From Microbacteriaceae bacterium VKM Ac-2855 (GTDB taxonomy: Bacteria; Actinomycetota; Actinomycetes; Actinomycetales; Microbacteriaceae): DNA of 64,000 nt. Made by a program: the position numbers and the translations under genes. Each line of letters begins with the position of its first letter. Within the stretch, counting starts at the first letter, position 1. Where the stretch lies: NCBI GenBank assembly GCA_013204985.1, contig JABMLG010000002.1, positions 434,001 through 498,000 of the forward strand, written 5' to 3'. The notes beneath the pieces are model-generated. The model did no database searches. It was not told the origin of the DNA and worked only from the letters and a program-made list of their open reading frames with translations. Positions 16,011-25,135 of this stretch are shown here, piece after piece.

Positions 16011-16040
16011 TTGCGTCGAGCGGATGTATGCGCATACATT
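16011..16040 (+). promoter_or_regulatory. Promoter with LacI-type operator
   Basis: ATGTATGCGCATACAT at 16024-16039 is a perfect 16-bp palindrome with the central CG expected of LacI-family operators. It overlaps a plausible promoter: -35 TTGCGT (16011-16016) and -10 TACATT (16035-16040) with an 18-bp spacer. Binding there would block the promoter of the importer operon 50 bp downstream. Confidence 0.75.
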
Positions 16041-16089
16041 GGATGGACGCCGCCACTGAGGGCGGACCGGACCACCATGGGAACGAGCG

Positions 16090-17748
16090 ATGAAGCCGAC
16101 CAGAAGACGAACATGGAGGCGCGCGTTCACCGCCGCCCTGGCCGTGGCGACCCTCGCGGTCACCTCCGCCTGCAGCATCCAGATCACCAGTGCCCCGGAT
16201 CCGTCGATCCCCGCCGACACCCTGCTGCTCGGCGCCGACGCGGGCTCGCCGACGATGAGCCAGGACTTCAATCCGTACCAGGTGAACAAGCGCCTCGGCG
16301 CGTACTACATCTACGAGCCGCTCGCCGTGCTCGACGGCTACAGCGGCGACCTCAACCCGTGGCTCGCGTCGAGCTACGAGCAGCCCGACGCCGAGACGAT
16401 CGTCTTCACGATCCGCGACGGCGTCACCTGGTCGGACGGCGAGGCGTTCACCGCCGACGACGTCGCCTTCACCTTCCAACTGCTGAAGGACAATCCGCAG
16501 CTCGACATCAACGGCGCCTGGTCGCACATCGCGTCCATCGACACGAGTGGCGATACCATCACGGTCCACCTGGCCAGCGCGGATGTGCCGGCCATCACGG
16601 TCATCGCGATCACGCTGATCGTGCCGCAACACATCTGGCAGGACGTCGACGATCCGACGACGTACCGCGACGAGACGCCGGTCGGAACCGGCCCGTACAC
16701 GTTGGGCAATTTCACGCCGCAGCAGTACACGCTCGACAAGTACCCCGACTACTGGCAGGCCGAGAAGGTGGCCGCGGAGCACATCCTCGTGCCGGGCAAG
16801 AACACCAACCTCGATCTCGCCACCAAGGGCTACGACTGGGCGTACTCGTACATCAGCGATGTGCAGAACACCTGGGTCGGGGCCGGGAACGACAACACCT
16901 ACTGGTTCCCGCCGGGCGGCACGATCGCGCTGTACCCGAACCTCACCACGGCGCCGTTCGACGACCAGACGGTTCGTCAGGCGCTCAGCCTCGCGTTGAA
17001 CCGCGACCAGGTCGCCGACCTCGCCACCGAGGGAACGATGGATGCGGCGGGGCAGACGAACGTGCTGCTGCCCAACCAGGAGGCCCAGCTCGACCCGTCG
17101 CTGCCGAACGGCGGCATCGTCACGCAGGACACGGCTGGGGCCCTCGCCCTCTTCGCCCAGGCCGGGTACACCCAGCAGGACGGCAAGCTCGTCGACGCCT
17201 CGGGTGCGCAGCTCAGCTTCAGCATCATGACGGCCAACGGCTACGCCGACTGGCTGCGCGCGGTGCAGGAGGTGCAGAAGCAGTGGAGCGCCCTCGGCAT
17301 CGATGTGAAGATCTCGACCCCGCAGCCGGCGGCATACCAATCGTCGCTGAGCAACGGCGAGTACGACATCGCGATGGGTGGCATCGGCGGCACGGCGAAC
17401 TCGTACCGCGACTTCAACTCGCTGCTGGGCAGCGAGTTCTACCAGCCGATCGGCACGCAGACCACCGGCAACTACGAGCGCTACCAGAACCCGGCGGCGG
17501 ATGCGCTGCTGCAGCAGCTCAAAGAGACGACGGACCCGCAGGAGCAGCTCGAGCTGGGGTATCAGCTCCAGCAGATCGTCTACAACGACGTGCCCGTCAT
17601 CGCGATGTACTACGGCGGCTCCTGGGGCCTGTTCAGCGACGCGAAGTTCACCGGGTGGCCCACGGCCGATGACCCGTACACGCTGCCGTTGACCTATCTC
17701 TCGTCGGCGTTGCTCATCGTGACCAGCATCGAGCGGGTGCCGCAGTGA
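16090..17748 (+). CDS. ABC transporter substrate-binding lipoprotein (family 5)
   Basis: The 552-residue product has a twin-basic n-region, a hydrophobic stretch and a lipobox-like VTSAC with Cys28 as the lipidation site. The mature part follows the SBP_bac_5 plan: YYIYEPLAVLDGYSGDLNPWLASSYE, then TIRDGVTWSDGEAFTADDVAFTF, the core signature of peptide/nickel/oligosaccharide-binding proteins. Linked to a LacI regulator and beta-glucosidase, it probably binds cello- or other beta-oligosaccharides rather than peptides, as known for related cluster C binding proteins of thermophiles and actinobacteria. The ATG at 16090 follows GAACGAGCG. Confidence 0.9.
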   Translation: MKPTRRRTWRRAFTAALAVATLAVTSACSIQITSAPDPSIPADTLLLGADAGSPTMSQDFNPYQVNKRLGAYYIYEPLAVLDGYSGDLNPWLASSYEQPDAETIVFTIRDGVTWSDGEAFTADDVAFTFQLLKDNPQLDINGAWSHIASIDTSGDTITVHLASADVPAITVIAITLIVPQHIWQDVDDPTTYRDETPVGTGPYTLGNFTPQQYTLDKYPDYWQAEKVAAEHILVPGKNTNLDLATKGYDWAYSYISDVQNTWVGAGNDNTYWFPPGGTIALYPNLTTAPFDDQTVRQALSLALNRDQVADLATEGTMDAAGQTNVLLPNQEAQLDPSLPNGGIVTQDTAGALALFAQAGYTQQDGKLVDASGAQLSFSIMTANGYADWLRAVQEVQKQWSALGIDVKISTPQPAAYQSSLSNGEYDIAMGGIGGTANSYRDFNSLLGSEFYQPIGTQTTGNYERYQNPAADALLQQLKETTDPQEQLELGYQLQQIVYNDVPVIAMYYGGSWGLFSDAKFTGWPTADDPYTLPLTYLSSALLIVTSIERVPQ

Positions 17749-17809
17749 GCATCCGCGACGACGCCGTCAGCATCCGCGACCGTTCATCCCACGACGAAGT
17801 GAGGAACTC

Positions 17810-18865
17810 ATGACCACCAACCTCGCCGCCCCCGGGGCGGCGGTCGCCGAGAAGGCGTCCTCGCCGCGGGCTTCCCGCGGCACGGGGATGTTCATCCTGC
17901 GCAAGCTCGGCCTCTTCGTGCTCACACTGTGGGCCGCGGCGACGCTGAACTTCATCCTGCCCAGGCTCATGCCCGGCAGCCCCACGGATGCGGCCCTCGC
18001 CAAACTCGCCCAGAACGGGCCGGTCAGCGACGCCACTCGCGCCGCGATCGAGGCGCAGCTCGGGGTGCCCGACGGCAACATCGTGCAGCAGTACTTCGCG
18101 TACCTGCATCAGGTGGTCACCCTCGACTTCGGCGTCTCGTACACCTTCTATCCGCAGACCGTCGGCGAGCTGGTGTGGGGTGCATTGCCGTACACGATCA
18201 TCCTGGTCGGCATCGTCACGGTCGTCGCCTTCATCATCGGCACACTTCTGGGTGTGCTCGCGGCGTGGAAGCGCGGCACCTGGATCGATGCGCTGCCGAC
18301 GATCGGCGGCTCGTTCCTCTCGGCGTTCCCCTACTTCTGGACGGCCCTGCTGCTGCTGTTCTTCGCGGGCTACGTGTTTCGGCTCTTCCCGACCACCGGC
18401 GCCTACGGCCCGACGATGACGCCGGGCTTCTCGTGGGACTTCATCGTCAGCACGCTTTATCACGCGGTGCTGCCGGCACTCACCCTGCTGGTCACCGGAC
18501 TCGGGGGCTGGATCCTCGGGATGCGCAACACGATGATCTCGACGCTCGGCGACGACTACGTCACCTTCGCGGAGGCGAACGGGCTGAAGGCGCGCACCGT
18601 CGCCATCCGCTACGCCGCGCGCAACGCGATCCTGCCGAACCTCACCTCGTTCGGCCTGGCGCTCGGCGGCGTCGTGGGCGGCTCCGTTCTGGTCGAGCAG
18701 GTCTTCGGCTATCCGGGCGTGGGCTACCTGCTCTACAACGCCGTCACCAACCAGGACTACCCGCTGATGCAGGCGCTGTTCCTGATGATCACCGTGAGCG
18801 TGCTCGTCGCCAACGTGCTCGTCGACCTGCTCTACGGCGTGCTCGACCCGCGGACGAGGAAGTGA
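17810..18865 (+). CDS. ABC importer permease, DppB/OppB type
   Basis: The 351-residue protein has about 30 polar residues, then a first membrane helix (LGLFVLTLWAAATLNFILPRL) followed by the long extracytoplasmic loop MPGSPTDAALAKL typical of OppB proteins, and five more helices. The EAA-like coupling loop is EANGLKARTVAIRYAARNAILPN. It pairs with the following permease. The gap of 61 bp after the binding-protein gene contains no terminator, so it belongs to one operon. Confidence 0.92.
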   Translation: MTTNLAAPGAAVAEKASSPRASRGTGMFILRKLGLFVLTLWAAATLNFILPRLMPGSPTDAALAKLAQNGPVSDATRAAIEAQLGVPDGNIVQQYFAYLHQVVTLDFGVSYTFYPQTVGELVWGALPYTIILVGIVTVVAFIIGTLLGVLAAWKRGTWIDALPTIGGSFLSAFPYFWTALLLLFFAGYVFRLFPTTGAYGPTMTPGFSWDFIVSTLYHAVLPALTLLVTGLGGWILGMRNTMISTLGDDYVTFAEANGLKARTVAIRYAARNAILPNLTSFGLALGGVVGGSVLVEQVFGYPGVGYLLYNAVTNQDYPLMQALFLMITVSVLVANVLVDLLYGVLDPRTRK

Positions 18866-18870
18866 AGGCC

Positions 18871-19788
18871 ATGACATCCACCACCTCCGTGCACGCTCAG
18901 CGTGCCGCCTCCTCCACCCCGCCGAGCCGGTGGCGGGTCGTCGGCCGCACCGCTTCGACGGTGTGGAGCAACGGCAAGGCCCGGATCGGCCTCGTGATCC
19001 TCGCGGTGTTCATCCTGGTCGCGATCTTCGCGCCGCTGATCGCACCCTACTCCGGCAGCGACAACTCCTTCGAGCGCAGCGCCGACACCTCTGCCGCGCA
19101 TTGGCTGGGGACGACGGCCGCGGGCGAGGACGTGCTGAGCCAGCTGCTCTACGGCGCCCAGGTCAGCGTGACCGTGGGCCTCGTCGCGGGCCTGCTCTCC
19201 ACGATCATCGCCGTGCTCATCGGTCTGTCGTGGGGCTACACTCGCGGTTTCTGGGCCGAAGTGATCAACTTCGTGGTCAATCTGTTCCTCGTGATCCCGG
19301 GTCTGCCCTTGATGATCGTGATCGCGGCCTACCTCTCCGGCGGCGGCATCGCGATGATCATCGTGGTCGTTGTGATCACGGGCTGGGCGTGGGGCGCGCG
19401 CGTGCTGCGCTCGCAGACGCAGTCCCTCCGCTCGCGCGACTTCGTCACCGCGGCCCAGTTCAGCGGCGAGAGCTCGTTCCGCATCGTGTTCCGCGAGATC
19501 CTGCCGAACATGACCTCGCTGATCGTCGGCAATTTCTTCGGCGCCGCGACCGCCGCGATCCTGGCGGAGGCAGGGCTGGAGTTCCTCGGCCTCGGCGATA
19601 CCACCACCGTCAGCTGGGGCACGATGCTCTTCTGGTCGCAGAACTCGAACGCGCTGCTCACCGGCCAGTGGGTGCTGCTGTTCGCGCCCGGCCTCTGCAT
19701 CGCGTTGCTCGCGACCGCTCTCACGCTGATCAACTTCGGGGTCGACGGCATCTCGAATCCGCGCCTCCGGGAAGGAGCGAAGCGATGA
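18871..19788 (+). CDS. ABC importer permease, DppC/OppC type
   Basis: The 305-residue product has an N-terminal cytoplasmic tail, a first helix (IGLVILAVFILVAIFAPLIAPY), the OppC-type domain with five more helices, and the coupling loop AAQFSGESSFRIVFREILPNM. The motif EAGLEFLGLGD near the C-terminal part is a strong OppC signature. The ATG at 18871 lies six bases after the preceding stop; an in-frame GTG at 18862 would overlap that stop. It ends with an ATGA overlap with the ATPase gene. Confidence 0.92.
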   Translation: MTSTTSVHAQRAASSTPPSRWRVVGRTASTVWSNGKARIGLVILAVFILVAIFAPLIAPYSGSDNSFERSADTSAAHWLGTTAAGEDVLSQLLYGAQVSVTVGLVAGLLSTIIAVLIGLSWGYTRGFWAEVINFVVNLFLVIPGLPLMIVIAAYLSGGGIAMIIVVVVITGWAWGARVLRSQTQSLRSRDFVTAAQFSGESSFRIVFREILPNMTSLIVGNFFGAATAAILAEAGLEFLGLGDTTTVSWGTMLFWSQNSNALLTGQWVLLFAPGLCIALLATALTLINFGVDGISNPRLREGAKR

Positions 19789-21476
19789 GCTCTCGCAGCA
19801 CGCACAACGCCCTGCTCTCTGTGCAGAACGTGTCCATCGACTACGGCACCGGAGCGGATGCGACGCACGCGGTGATCGACGCCTCGTTCGAGCTCGCCGA
19901 GGGCGAGTTCGTCGGTCTGGTCGGCGAATCGGGTTCGGGCAAGTCCACCCTCGGCTTCGCGCTGACCCGTCTGGCGAAGCCGCCGGCGGTGCTCTCCGGC
20001 GGCCGCATCGTGTTCGACGGTGCGGATGTGGCGACGCTCGATGACGAGGAGCTGCGTCGCCAGCGCCAGGGCGGTTTCGCGATGGTGCTGCAATCGGGGA
20101 TGAACGCGCTGAACCCGGTGCGCACCGTCCGCAATCACTTCGCCGACATCTACCGGGCCCACAAGCACGTCGAACGCGATCGGTGGGAGGAGCGTTCGCG
20201 CGAGCTGATCGGCAAGGTGCAGCTGCCGGCGACGACGCTCGACCGCTTCCCGGGCGAGCTCTCCGGTGGGATGCGTCAGCGCGTGTCGATCGCGCTCGCC
20301 CTCTCGCTCGAACCGCGGCTGATGGTGTTCGACGAGCCGACCACGGCGTTGGATGTGCTGGTGCAGCACGCGGTGATGGACACCATCATCGAGCTGCAGC
20401 GCGCCGAGCGCTTCACCGCGGTGCTGATCTCGCACGACCTCGGCATCGTGCTCGAGGCGACCGACCGGGTGCTGGTGATGCACGACGGGCGGATCGTGGA
20501 GGACGCTCCGTCACTCGACATCCTCGAGCGGCCCCAGGCCGACTACACGAGGATGCTGCTCTCGCACTACGCCGATCCGCGTGCCGAAGTGGTGGAGCTG
20601 CCGGGCATCGCCGCCCGCAGCGGACGCTCCGGAGTCTCCGCCGGGGCCGCCCGCACCACGCTGACGATCGACGCCGTCTCGAAGCGCTACCCGGCGCCGC
20701 GACGCGGCGAGTCGGAGGTGGTCGCCCTCGACGACGTGTCGTTCACCCTCGAGCCGGGCCGTTCGCTCGCGCTGGTGGGTGCATCCGGCAGCGGAAAATC
20801 GACGCTGGCGAAGCTGATCACGGGCGTCGAACGGCCCACGGCGGGCACGATCGGTTTCGGTGATCTGCGGGTCGATCGGATGCGCTCGCGCGCCCTGCGC
20901 ACTCTTCGCAGCGAGGTGCAGATGGTGTTCCAGGATCCGTACGCGGCGCTGAATCCGCTGCACACGGTCGAGTACACGCTGACGCGGCCGGTGCTGAACT
21001 ACTCGAAGCTGCGCGGCGGCGAGGCCCGAGCGCGGGTGCTCGATCTGCTCGACACGGTGGGGCTCTCGCCCGTCGAGGAGTTCGCGGCGAAACTGCCGCA
21101 CCAGCTCTCCGGCGGTCAGCGGCAGCGCGTGGTCATCGCTCGGGCGCTGGCGTCGGATCCGCAGGTGCTCATCGCGGACGAGCCGGTATCGATGCTCGAC
21201 GTCTCGTTGCGCGCCGGTGTACTGGCGCTTCTCGAGCAGTTGCGTGAGACGCGTGGACTCAGCCTGCTGTACATCACGCACGATCTGCTCTCGGCGCGAC
21301 TGGTGACGGACGACATCCTCGTGCTGAATCGCGGCCGCGTCGTCGAGCGCGGCGTGACCTCCGAGGTGCTGCGGCATCCGCAGGACGAGTACACGATCGC
21401 GCTGCTGGATGCGGTGCCCAATCCGCGACGCGCCAGCGTTGCGAAAGGCGGCAGCCCTCTCGCAACCAATCCCTGA
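19785..21476 (+). CDS. ABC importer ATPase, fused OppD-OppF type
   Basis: The 563-residue protein contains two complete nucleotide-binding domains. The first has Walker A GESGSGKST, signature LSGGMRQR and Walker B LMVFDEP; the second has GASGSGKST, LSGGQRQR and VLIADEP. Each is followed by its H-loop (ISHD, ITHD). Fusion of OppD and OppF into one chain is common in actinobacteria. It powers the two permeases upstream, with which it overlaps by four bases. Confidence 0.95.
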   Translation: MSSRSTHNALLSVQNVSIDYGTGADATHAVIDASFELAEGEFVGLVGESGSGKSTLGFALTRLAKPPAVLSGGRIVFDGADVATLDDEELRRQRQGGFAMVLQSGMNALNPVRTVRNHFADIYRAHKHVERDRWEERSRELIGKVQLPATTLDRFPGELSGGMRQRVSIALALSLEPRLMVFDEPTTALDVLVQHAVMDTIIELQRAERFTAVLISHDLGIVLEATDRVLVMHDGRIVEDAPSLDILERPQADYTRMLLSHYADPRAEVVELPGIAARSGRSGVSAGAARTTLTIDAVSKRYPAPRRGESEVVALDDVSFTLEPGRSLALVGASGSGKSTLAKLITGVERPTAGTIGFGDLRVDRMRSRALRTLRSEVQMVFQDPYAALNPLHTVEYTLTRPVLNYSKLRGGEARARVLDLLDTVGLSPVEEFAAKLPHQLSGGQRQRVVIARALASDPQVLIADEPVSMLDVSLRAGVLALLEQLRETRGLSLLYITHDLLSARLVTDDILVLNRGRVVERGVTSEVLRHPQDEYTIALLDAVPNPRRASVAKGGSPLATNP

Positions 21477-21556
21477 AACGTGACGGTGACCCTCCCTGGG
21501 TCGCACGCGCATCCGCCCGGCGTCGACCCACCCCGGCCCGCCCCCGAAAGGACCCC

Positions 21557-22747
21557 ATGCTGCACTTCCCGCCATCCTTCCTCTGGGGCGCCGCGACGGC
21601 CGCCCACCAGATCGAGGGCAACAACATCAACTCGAACTGGTGGGCGCAGGAGCACCGGCCCGGGACGTCGATCGTCGAGCCGAGCGGCGACGCCGCCGAC
21701 AGTTACCACCGCTACCGCGAAGACATGAGGATCGCGGCCGAGCTGGGCTTGAACTCCTACCGCTTCAGCATCGAGTGGGCACGGATCGAGCCCGAGCGCG
21801 GCTTCGTCTCGCGTGCCGAGATCGATCACTACCGGCGGATGGTCGACGCCGCCCACGAATTCGGCCTCGAGCCGATCGTCACGCTGATGCACTTCACCGT
21901 GCCGCGGTGGTTCGCTCGCGACGGGTTCTGGCGGGCTCCGGATGCGGCCGACCTCTTCGCGCGCTACACCGAGGCCGCGCTACCGGTGGTGAGCGACGGC
22001 GTCCGCTACGTCTGCACCATCAACGAGCCGAACATCGCCGCGATGCTCGCCGGTGGCGAGGACGCTCACAACCTGGTCGCTTACGGGTTGCCGAATCCCG
22101 ATCTCGCGGTGGCGGATGCGCTGCTCGCGTCGCACCGCTGCTCGCGCGACGTGCTGTCTTCGGTTCCGGGTATCCGCTCGGGATGGACGGTCGCGACGCA
22201 GGCGTTCACCCCGGCACTCGACGCCGATGGCGAGCCGGAACCCGGCGCGCTCGAGAAGCTGCACGAGTACGGCCATCCGCGCGATGACTGGTACCTCGAG
22301 GCCGCGCGCGGCGACGACTTCGTGGGGGTGCAGGCGTACACCCGCACGTTCATCGGGCCCGAGGGCCCTCGACCGGTGGCCGAGGGCGTCGAGACGACCC
22401 TCACCGGGTGGGAGTTCTTCCCGCCCGCGGCCGAGCTCGGCGTGCGCGCGGCGTGGGAGCTCAGCGGGGGAGTGCCGGTGATGGTGACCGAGAACGGCAT
22501 CGCGACGGACGACGACGACCGCCGGATCGCGTACACGGATGCGGCGCTGCGGCGCCTGCACACGGTTCTCGACGACGGCGTCGAGCTGCTGGGCTATCAG
22601 CATTGGAGCCTGCTCGACAACTACGAGTGGGCGAGCGGGTACCGCCCGACCTTCGGTCTGGTGGCCTGGGATCGCGAGACCTTCGCCCGCACGCCCAAGC
22701 CCAGCGCGCACTGGTACGGCGCCGTCGCTCGCGCCGGCGCCCTCTAG
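21557..22747 (+). CDS. GH1 beta-glucosidase
   Basis: The 396-residue enzyme starts LHFPPSFLWGAATAAHQIEG, the classic GH1 N-terminus. The acid/base is Glu157 in TINEPN and the nucleophile Glu312 in VTENG; the C-terminal WSLLDNYEWASGY provides aglycone/subsite residues. It is shorter than the usual 440-480 residues, with short loops after the acid/base. It has no signal peptide, so it acts in the cytoplasm on imported disaccharides or glucosides. It is the last gene of the LacI-controlled operon, 80 bp after the ATPase gene. Confidence 0.93.
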   Translation: MLHFPPSFLWGAATAAHQIEGNNINSNWWAQEHRPGTSIVEPSGDAADSYHRYREDMRIAAELGLNSYRFSIEWARIEPERGFVSRAEIDHYRRMVDAAHEFGLEPIVTLMHFTVPRWFARDGFWRAPDAADLFARYTEAALPVVSDGVRYVCTINEPNIAAMLAGGEDAHNLVAYGLPNPDLAVADALLASHRCSRDVLSSVPGIRSGWTVATQAFTPALDADGEPEPGALEKLHEYGHPRDDWYLEAARGDDFVGVQAYTRTFIGPEGPRPVAEGVETTLTGWEFFPPAAELGVRAAWELSGGVPVMVTENGIATDDDDRRIAYTDAALRRLHTVLDDGVELLGYQHWSLLDNYEWASGYRPTFGLVAWDRETFARTPKPSAHWYGAVARAGAL

Positions 22748-22749
22748 TC

Positions 22750-22884
22750 GGGTTGCCGTTTCTTTGACCGCGCAGTCGCTCCGGCGTGCAGCGTCTGGGT
22801 TGCCGTTTCTTTGACCGCCGTCTGGGTTGCCGTTTCTTTGACCGCGCAGTCGCCAACGAAGAACCGTCAAAGAAACGGCAACCC
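22750..22884. repeat. Repeat cluster GGTTGCCGTTTCTTTGACCG
   Basis: GGTTGCCGTTTCTTTGAC occurs three times in direct orientation (about 22751, 22798 and 22825) and once inverted (22866-22884, GTCAAAGAAACGGCAACCC). The two outer direct copies also share a following CGCAGTCG. The third and fourth copies can form a long hairpin between the convergent GH1 and SulP genes. Confidence 0.9.
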
Positions 22885-22900
22885 GGAGGCTCGGAATTCG

Positions 22901-24391
22901 CTAGAGGTGCCCGCTGAGCCGGCCGTGCAGGGCGGTGCTGCGTTCATCCAACCCGGTGACGTGCGCGGTCTTGCCTTCGGCGGCGTAGCGGGCCACGATG
23001 CCGTCGAGCACGGCCACGCTCGAGGCGTCCCAGATCGGAGCCCCGGTGAGGTCGATCTCGACGTGCTGCGGATCGCCGATGTAGTCGAAGTCCTCGGGCA
23101 GATCGTGGGCGGAGGCGAAGAACAGCGCCCCGCGCACACGGTAGGTGGCGACGCCGTCCGCGAGCGTCCGCTCGACGCGGAACGACCGCGCGGCCCGGCG
23201 CAGCAGCAGGAGTGCCGCGAGTACGACGCCGACGCCGACGCCGATCGCGAGGTTGCTCGTCGCGACGACCACGACCACCGTGGTGACCATCACCGCGGTC
23301 TCGGCGCGCGGCATCCGCTTCAACACCGAGGGGCGGATGCTCTGCAGATCGAACGCGCGCACGGCGACGACCATCATCACCGCCGCCAGGGCCACCATCG
23401 GGATCTGTGCCATCAGGCCCGAGAAGAGGGCGACGAAGACCAGCAGGAACAGCCCGGCGAAAAGGGTGGACATCCGGGTGCGGCCGCGTCCGATCGACAC
23501 GTTCACCACGGTCTGGCCGATCATCGCGCATCCCGCCGTGCCGCCCCAGAGGCCGGAGAGCAGGTTCGCGACGCCGAGCCCCCAGGACTCGCGCTTCTTG
23601 TCGGACGTGCTGTCGGTGAGCCCGTCGACGAGCTTCGCCGTGAGCAGGGTCTCGATCAGACCGACGAAGGCGACCGCGAGCGCGTACGGCGCGATCAGCA
23701 CGAGCGTGTCGAGCGTGAGCGGCACGCCGAACGGGGTGATCCCCGGCAGCCCGCCGGTGACGGATCCCTCGTCGCCCACGGTCGGCACGACGATGCCGAA
23801 GCCGATGGTGATCGCCGTCACGGCGACGATCGCGACGAGCGGAGCCGGCACCGACTTCGTCAGCCGAGGGAACAGGCAGATGATCGCGAGCGTCAGCGCG
23901 AACAGCGGATACACGGGCCACGGCACGTCGATGAGGCTGTTCACCTGCGCGAGGAAGATCATGATGCCCAGCGCGTTGACGAAGCCGATCATCACCGATC
24001 GGGGGATGAAGCGCATCAGTTTCGCCAGCCCCGTCAGGCCGAACACGATCTGCACCAGGCCGGCGAGCAGCACGGTCGGCAGCAGGTACTCGACACCGTT
24101 CCGGTGCACGAGCGGGGCGACGACCAGCGCGACGGATCCGGCCGCCGCTGTGACCATCGCCGGTCGCCCGCCGAGGAACGACATCGCGAGGGCCAGGACC
24201 ACGGAGGCGACGAGCGCGTTCACGGGGTCGACGCCGGCGATGATCGCGAACGAGATCACCTCGGGCACCAGGGCGAGCATCGTCACCGCACCCGCCAGCG
24301 CCTCGGTTCCGATCAGGCGGGGGTCGCGCAGTTGCGCGCGCAGCGGCAGGCGCCCGCGCTCGTTCAGAGCGCGCAGAGTGAGGGAGGACAT
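22901..24391 (-). CDS. SulP-family anion transporter with STAS domain
   Basis: The 496-residue protein has 10 or more membrane helices beginning ALAGAVTMLALVPEVISFA, the SulP signature region, with GRPAMVTAAAGSVALVVAP and NLLSGLWGGTAGCAMIGQT further on. A C-terminal STAS domain (about residues 400-496, with HVEIDLTGAPIWDASSVAVLD) is shorter and carries the anti-sigma antagonist-like loop. It probably moves sulfate, bicarbonate or a dicarboxylate with Na+ or H+. The ATG at 24391 is used; a GTG three codons upstream is possible. Confidence 0.9.
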   Translation of the reverse strand: MSSLTLRALNERGRLPLRAQLRDPRLIGTEALAGAVTMLALVPEVISFAIIAGVDPVNALVASVVLALAMSFLGGRPAMVTAAAGSVALVVAPLVHRNGVEYLLPTVLLAGLVQIVFGLTGLAKLMRFIPRSVMIGFVNALGIMIFLAQVNSLIDVPWPVYPLFALTLAIICLFPRLTKSVPAPLVAIVAVTAITIGFGIVVPTVGDEGSVTGGLPGITPFGVPLTLDTLVLIAPYALAVAFVGLIETLLTAKLVDGLTDSTSDKKRESWGLGVANLLSGLWGGTAGCAMIGQTVVNVSIGRGRTRMSTLFAGLFLLVFVALFSGLMAQIPMVALAAVMMVVAVRAFDLQSIRPSVLKRMPRAETAVMVTTVVVVVATSNLAIGVGVGVVLAALLLLRRAARSFRVERTLADGVATYRVRGALFFASAHDLPEDFDYIGDPQHVEIDLTGAPIWDASSVAVLDGIVARYAAEGKTAHVTGLDERSTALHGRLSGHL

Positions 24392-24430
24392 CCCGCCCAC
24401 CGTACCGGCGAGAGCCCCATGCTTCGGCCC

Positions 24431-24522
24431 GCGCCTTCTCCGCGAGGGACCCCTTCTTCGTTCGAGGGCGCCCCCGCGTCGGGCGCCCTCGAACCGAGGC
24501 GGGGCCGCTCGCGGAGGGCGCG
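24431..24522. repeat. Dispersed intergenic palindrome, subfamily B copy 1
   Basis: Outer arms GCGCCTTCTCCGCGAG and CTCGCGGAGGGCGC, with an inner palindrome GGTTCGAGGGCGCC-like (CGTTCGAGGGCGCC / GGGCGCCCTCGAACC). It shares the GAGGGACCCCTTCT core with subfamily A and with the copy at 32105. It lies five bases from the stop of the DUF3224 gene and 40 bp upstream of the SulP start. Confidence 0.85.
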
Positions 24523-24526
24523 GGGG

Positions 24527-24919
24527 TCAGGCGAGGTCGAAGACGAAGTACGGGCCGTCGGCGTCGTGGACGATACGCGCGGAGCCGGCGAACTCCGCGA
24601 AGTCGTCCGTGCCGGTGCCGGGCACGATGTAGCCGAACGCCGACTCGTCGGACGGATGCTGCAGGGCGCCGTGGTGCACGGTGAACGCGCCGCGGCGCCC
24701 ATCCGCCAGCACCCCGGTGATCCGCTCGGCCGCGAGGTAACCGCGGCTCTCGTCGGTTCCCGAGGAGACGAAGTGCGCGACCGAGCTGCCCACGATTCCG
24801 CTGGAGAACTCCTTGCGCATCGTCACCGCCCCGGCCCACTCGGGTCCGCCGGCGTCGACGGCTGCGAGGGTCGTCGGCTCCCAGCCGACGACGGCGAAGC
24901 GGGCGGTCAGTGCACTCAT
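24527..24919 (-). CDS. DUF3224-type protein
   Basis: The 130-residue protein fits the DUF3224 beta-barrel family: a strand with W-E-P near the start (VGWEPTTLAAV), MRKEFSSGIVGSSVAHFVS, then YLAAERITGVLADGRRGAFTVHHGAL and the closing VPGTGTDDFAEFAGSARI. Members are small cytoplasmic proteins of unknown function, often described as allene-oxide-cyclase-like in fold. The gene is followed within five bases by a palindrome and is divergent from the helicase-like gene. Confidence 0.82.
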   Translation of the reverse strand: MSALTARFAVVGWEPTTLAAVDAGGPEWAGAVTMRKEFSSGIVGSSVAHFVSSGTDESRGYLAAERITGVLADGRRGAFTVHHGALQHPSDESAFGYIVPGTGTDDFAEFAGSARIVHDADGPYFVFDLA

Positions 24920-24971
24920 GGCCCGACCCTACTCCGCCCGCCCGCCCGCCCCTCCCGCCTCCCGCCACCCC

Positions 24972-25052
24972 TTCCTGCGAGGGACCCCGCCTGTGCGCGT
25001 CGGACCCGCCCAGCGCGGGTCCCGCGCGCACAGGGCGGGTCCCTCGCAGGAA
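24972..25052. repeat. Dispersed intergenic palindrome, subfamily A copy 3
   Basis: TTCCTGCGAGGG (24972) pairs with CCCTCGCAGGAA (ending 25052), with inner arms CCTGTGCGCG / CGCGCACAGG. Unlike the other copies it lies between two divergent starts (24919 and 25136), so it occupies promoter space. Confidence 0.9.
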
Positions 25053-25135
25053 GGCGTGGGCGCTTGACGGGCAGCGAAACGGCAGAAGGGCACGTCACTA
25101 CGGGGATTCGGATGTAGCCGGATTATGGTGTCGGT

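Noticed and set aside
22811-25117. A 768-codon plus-strand frame.
   Set aside because: It lies antisense to SulP and DUF3224 and runs through two palindromes; low-complexity Asp/Arg/His/Glu composition.
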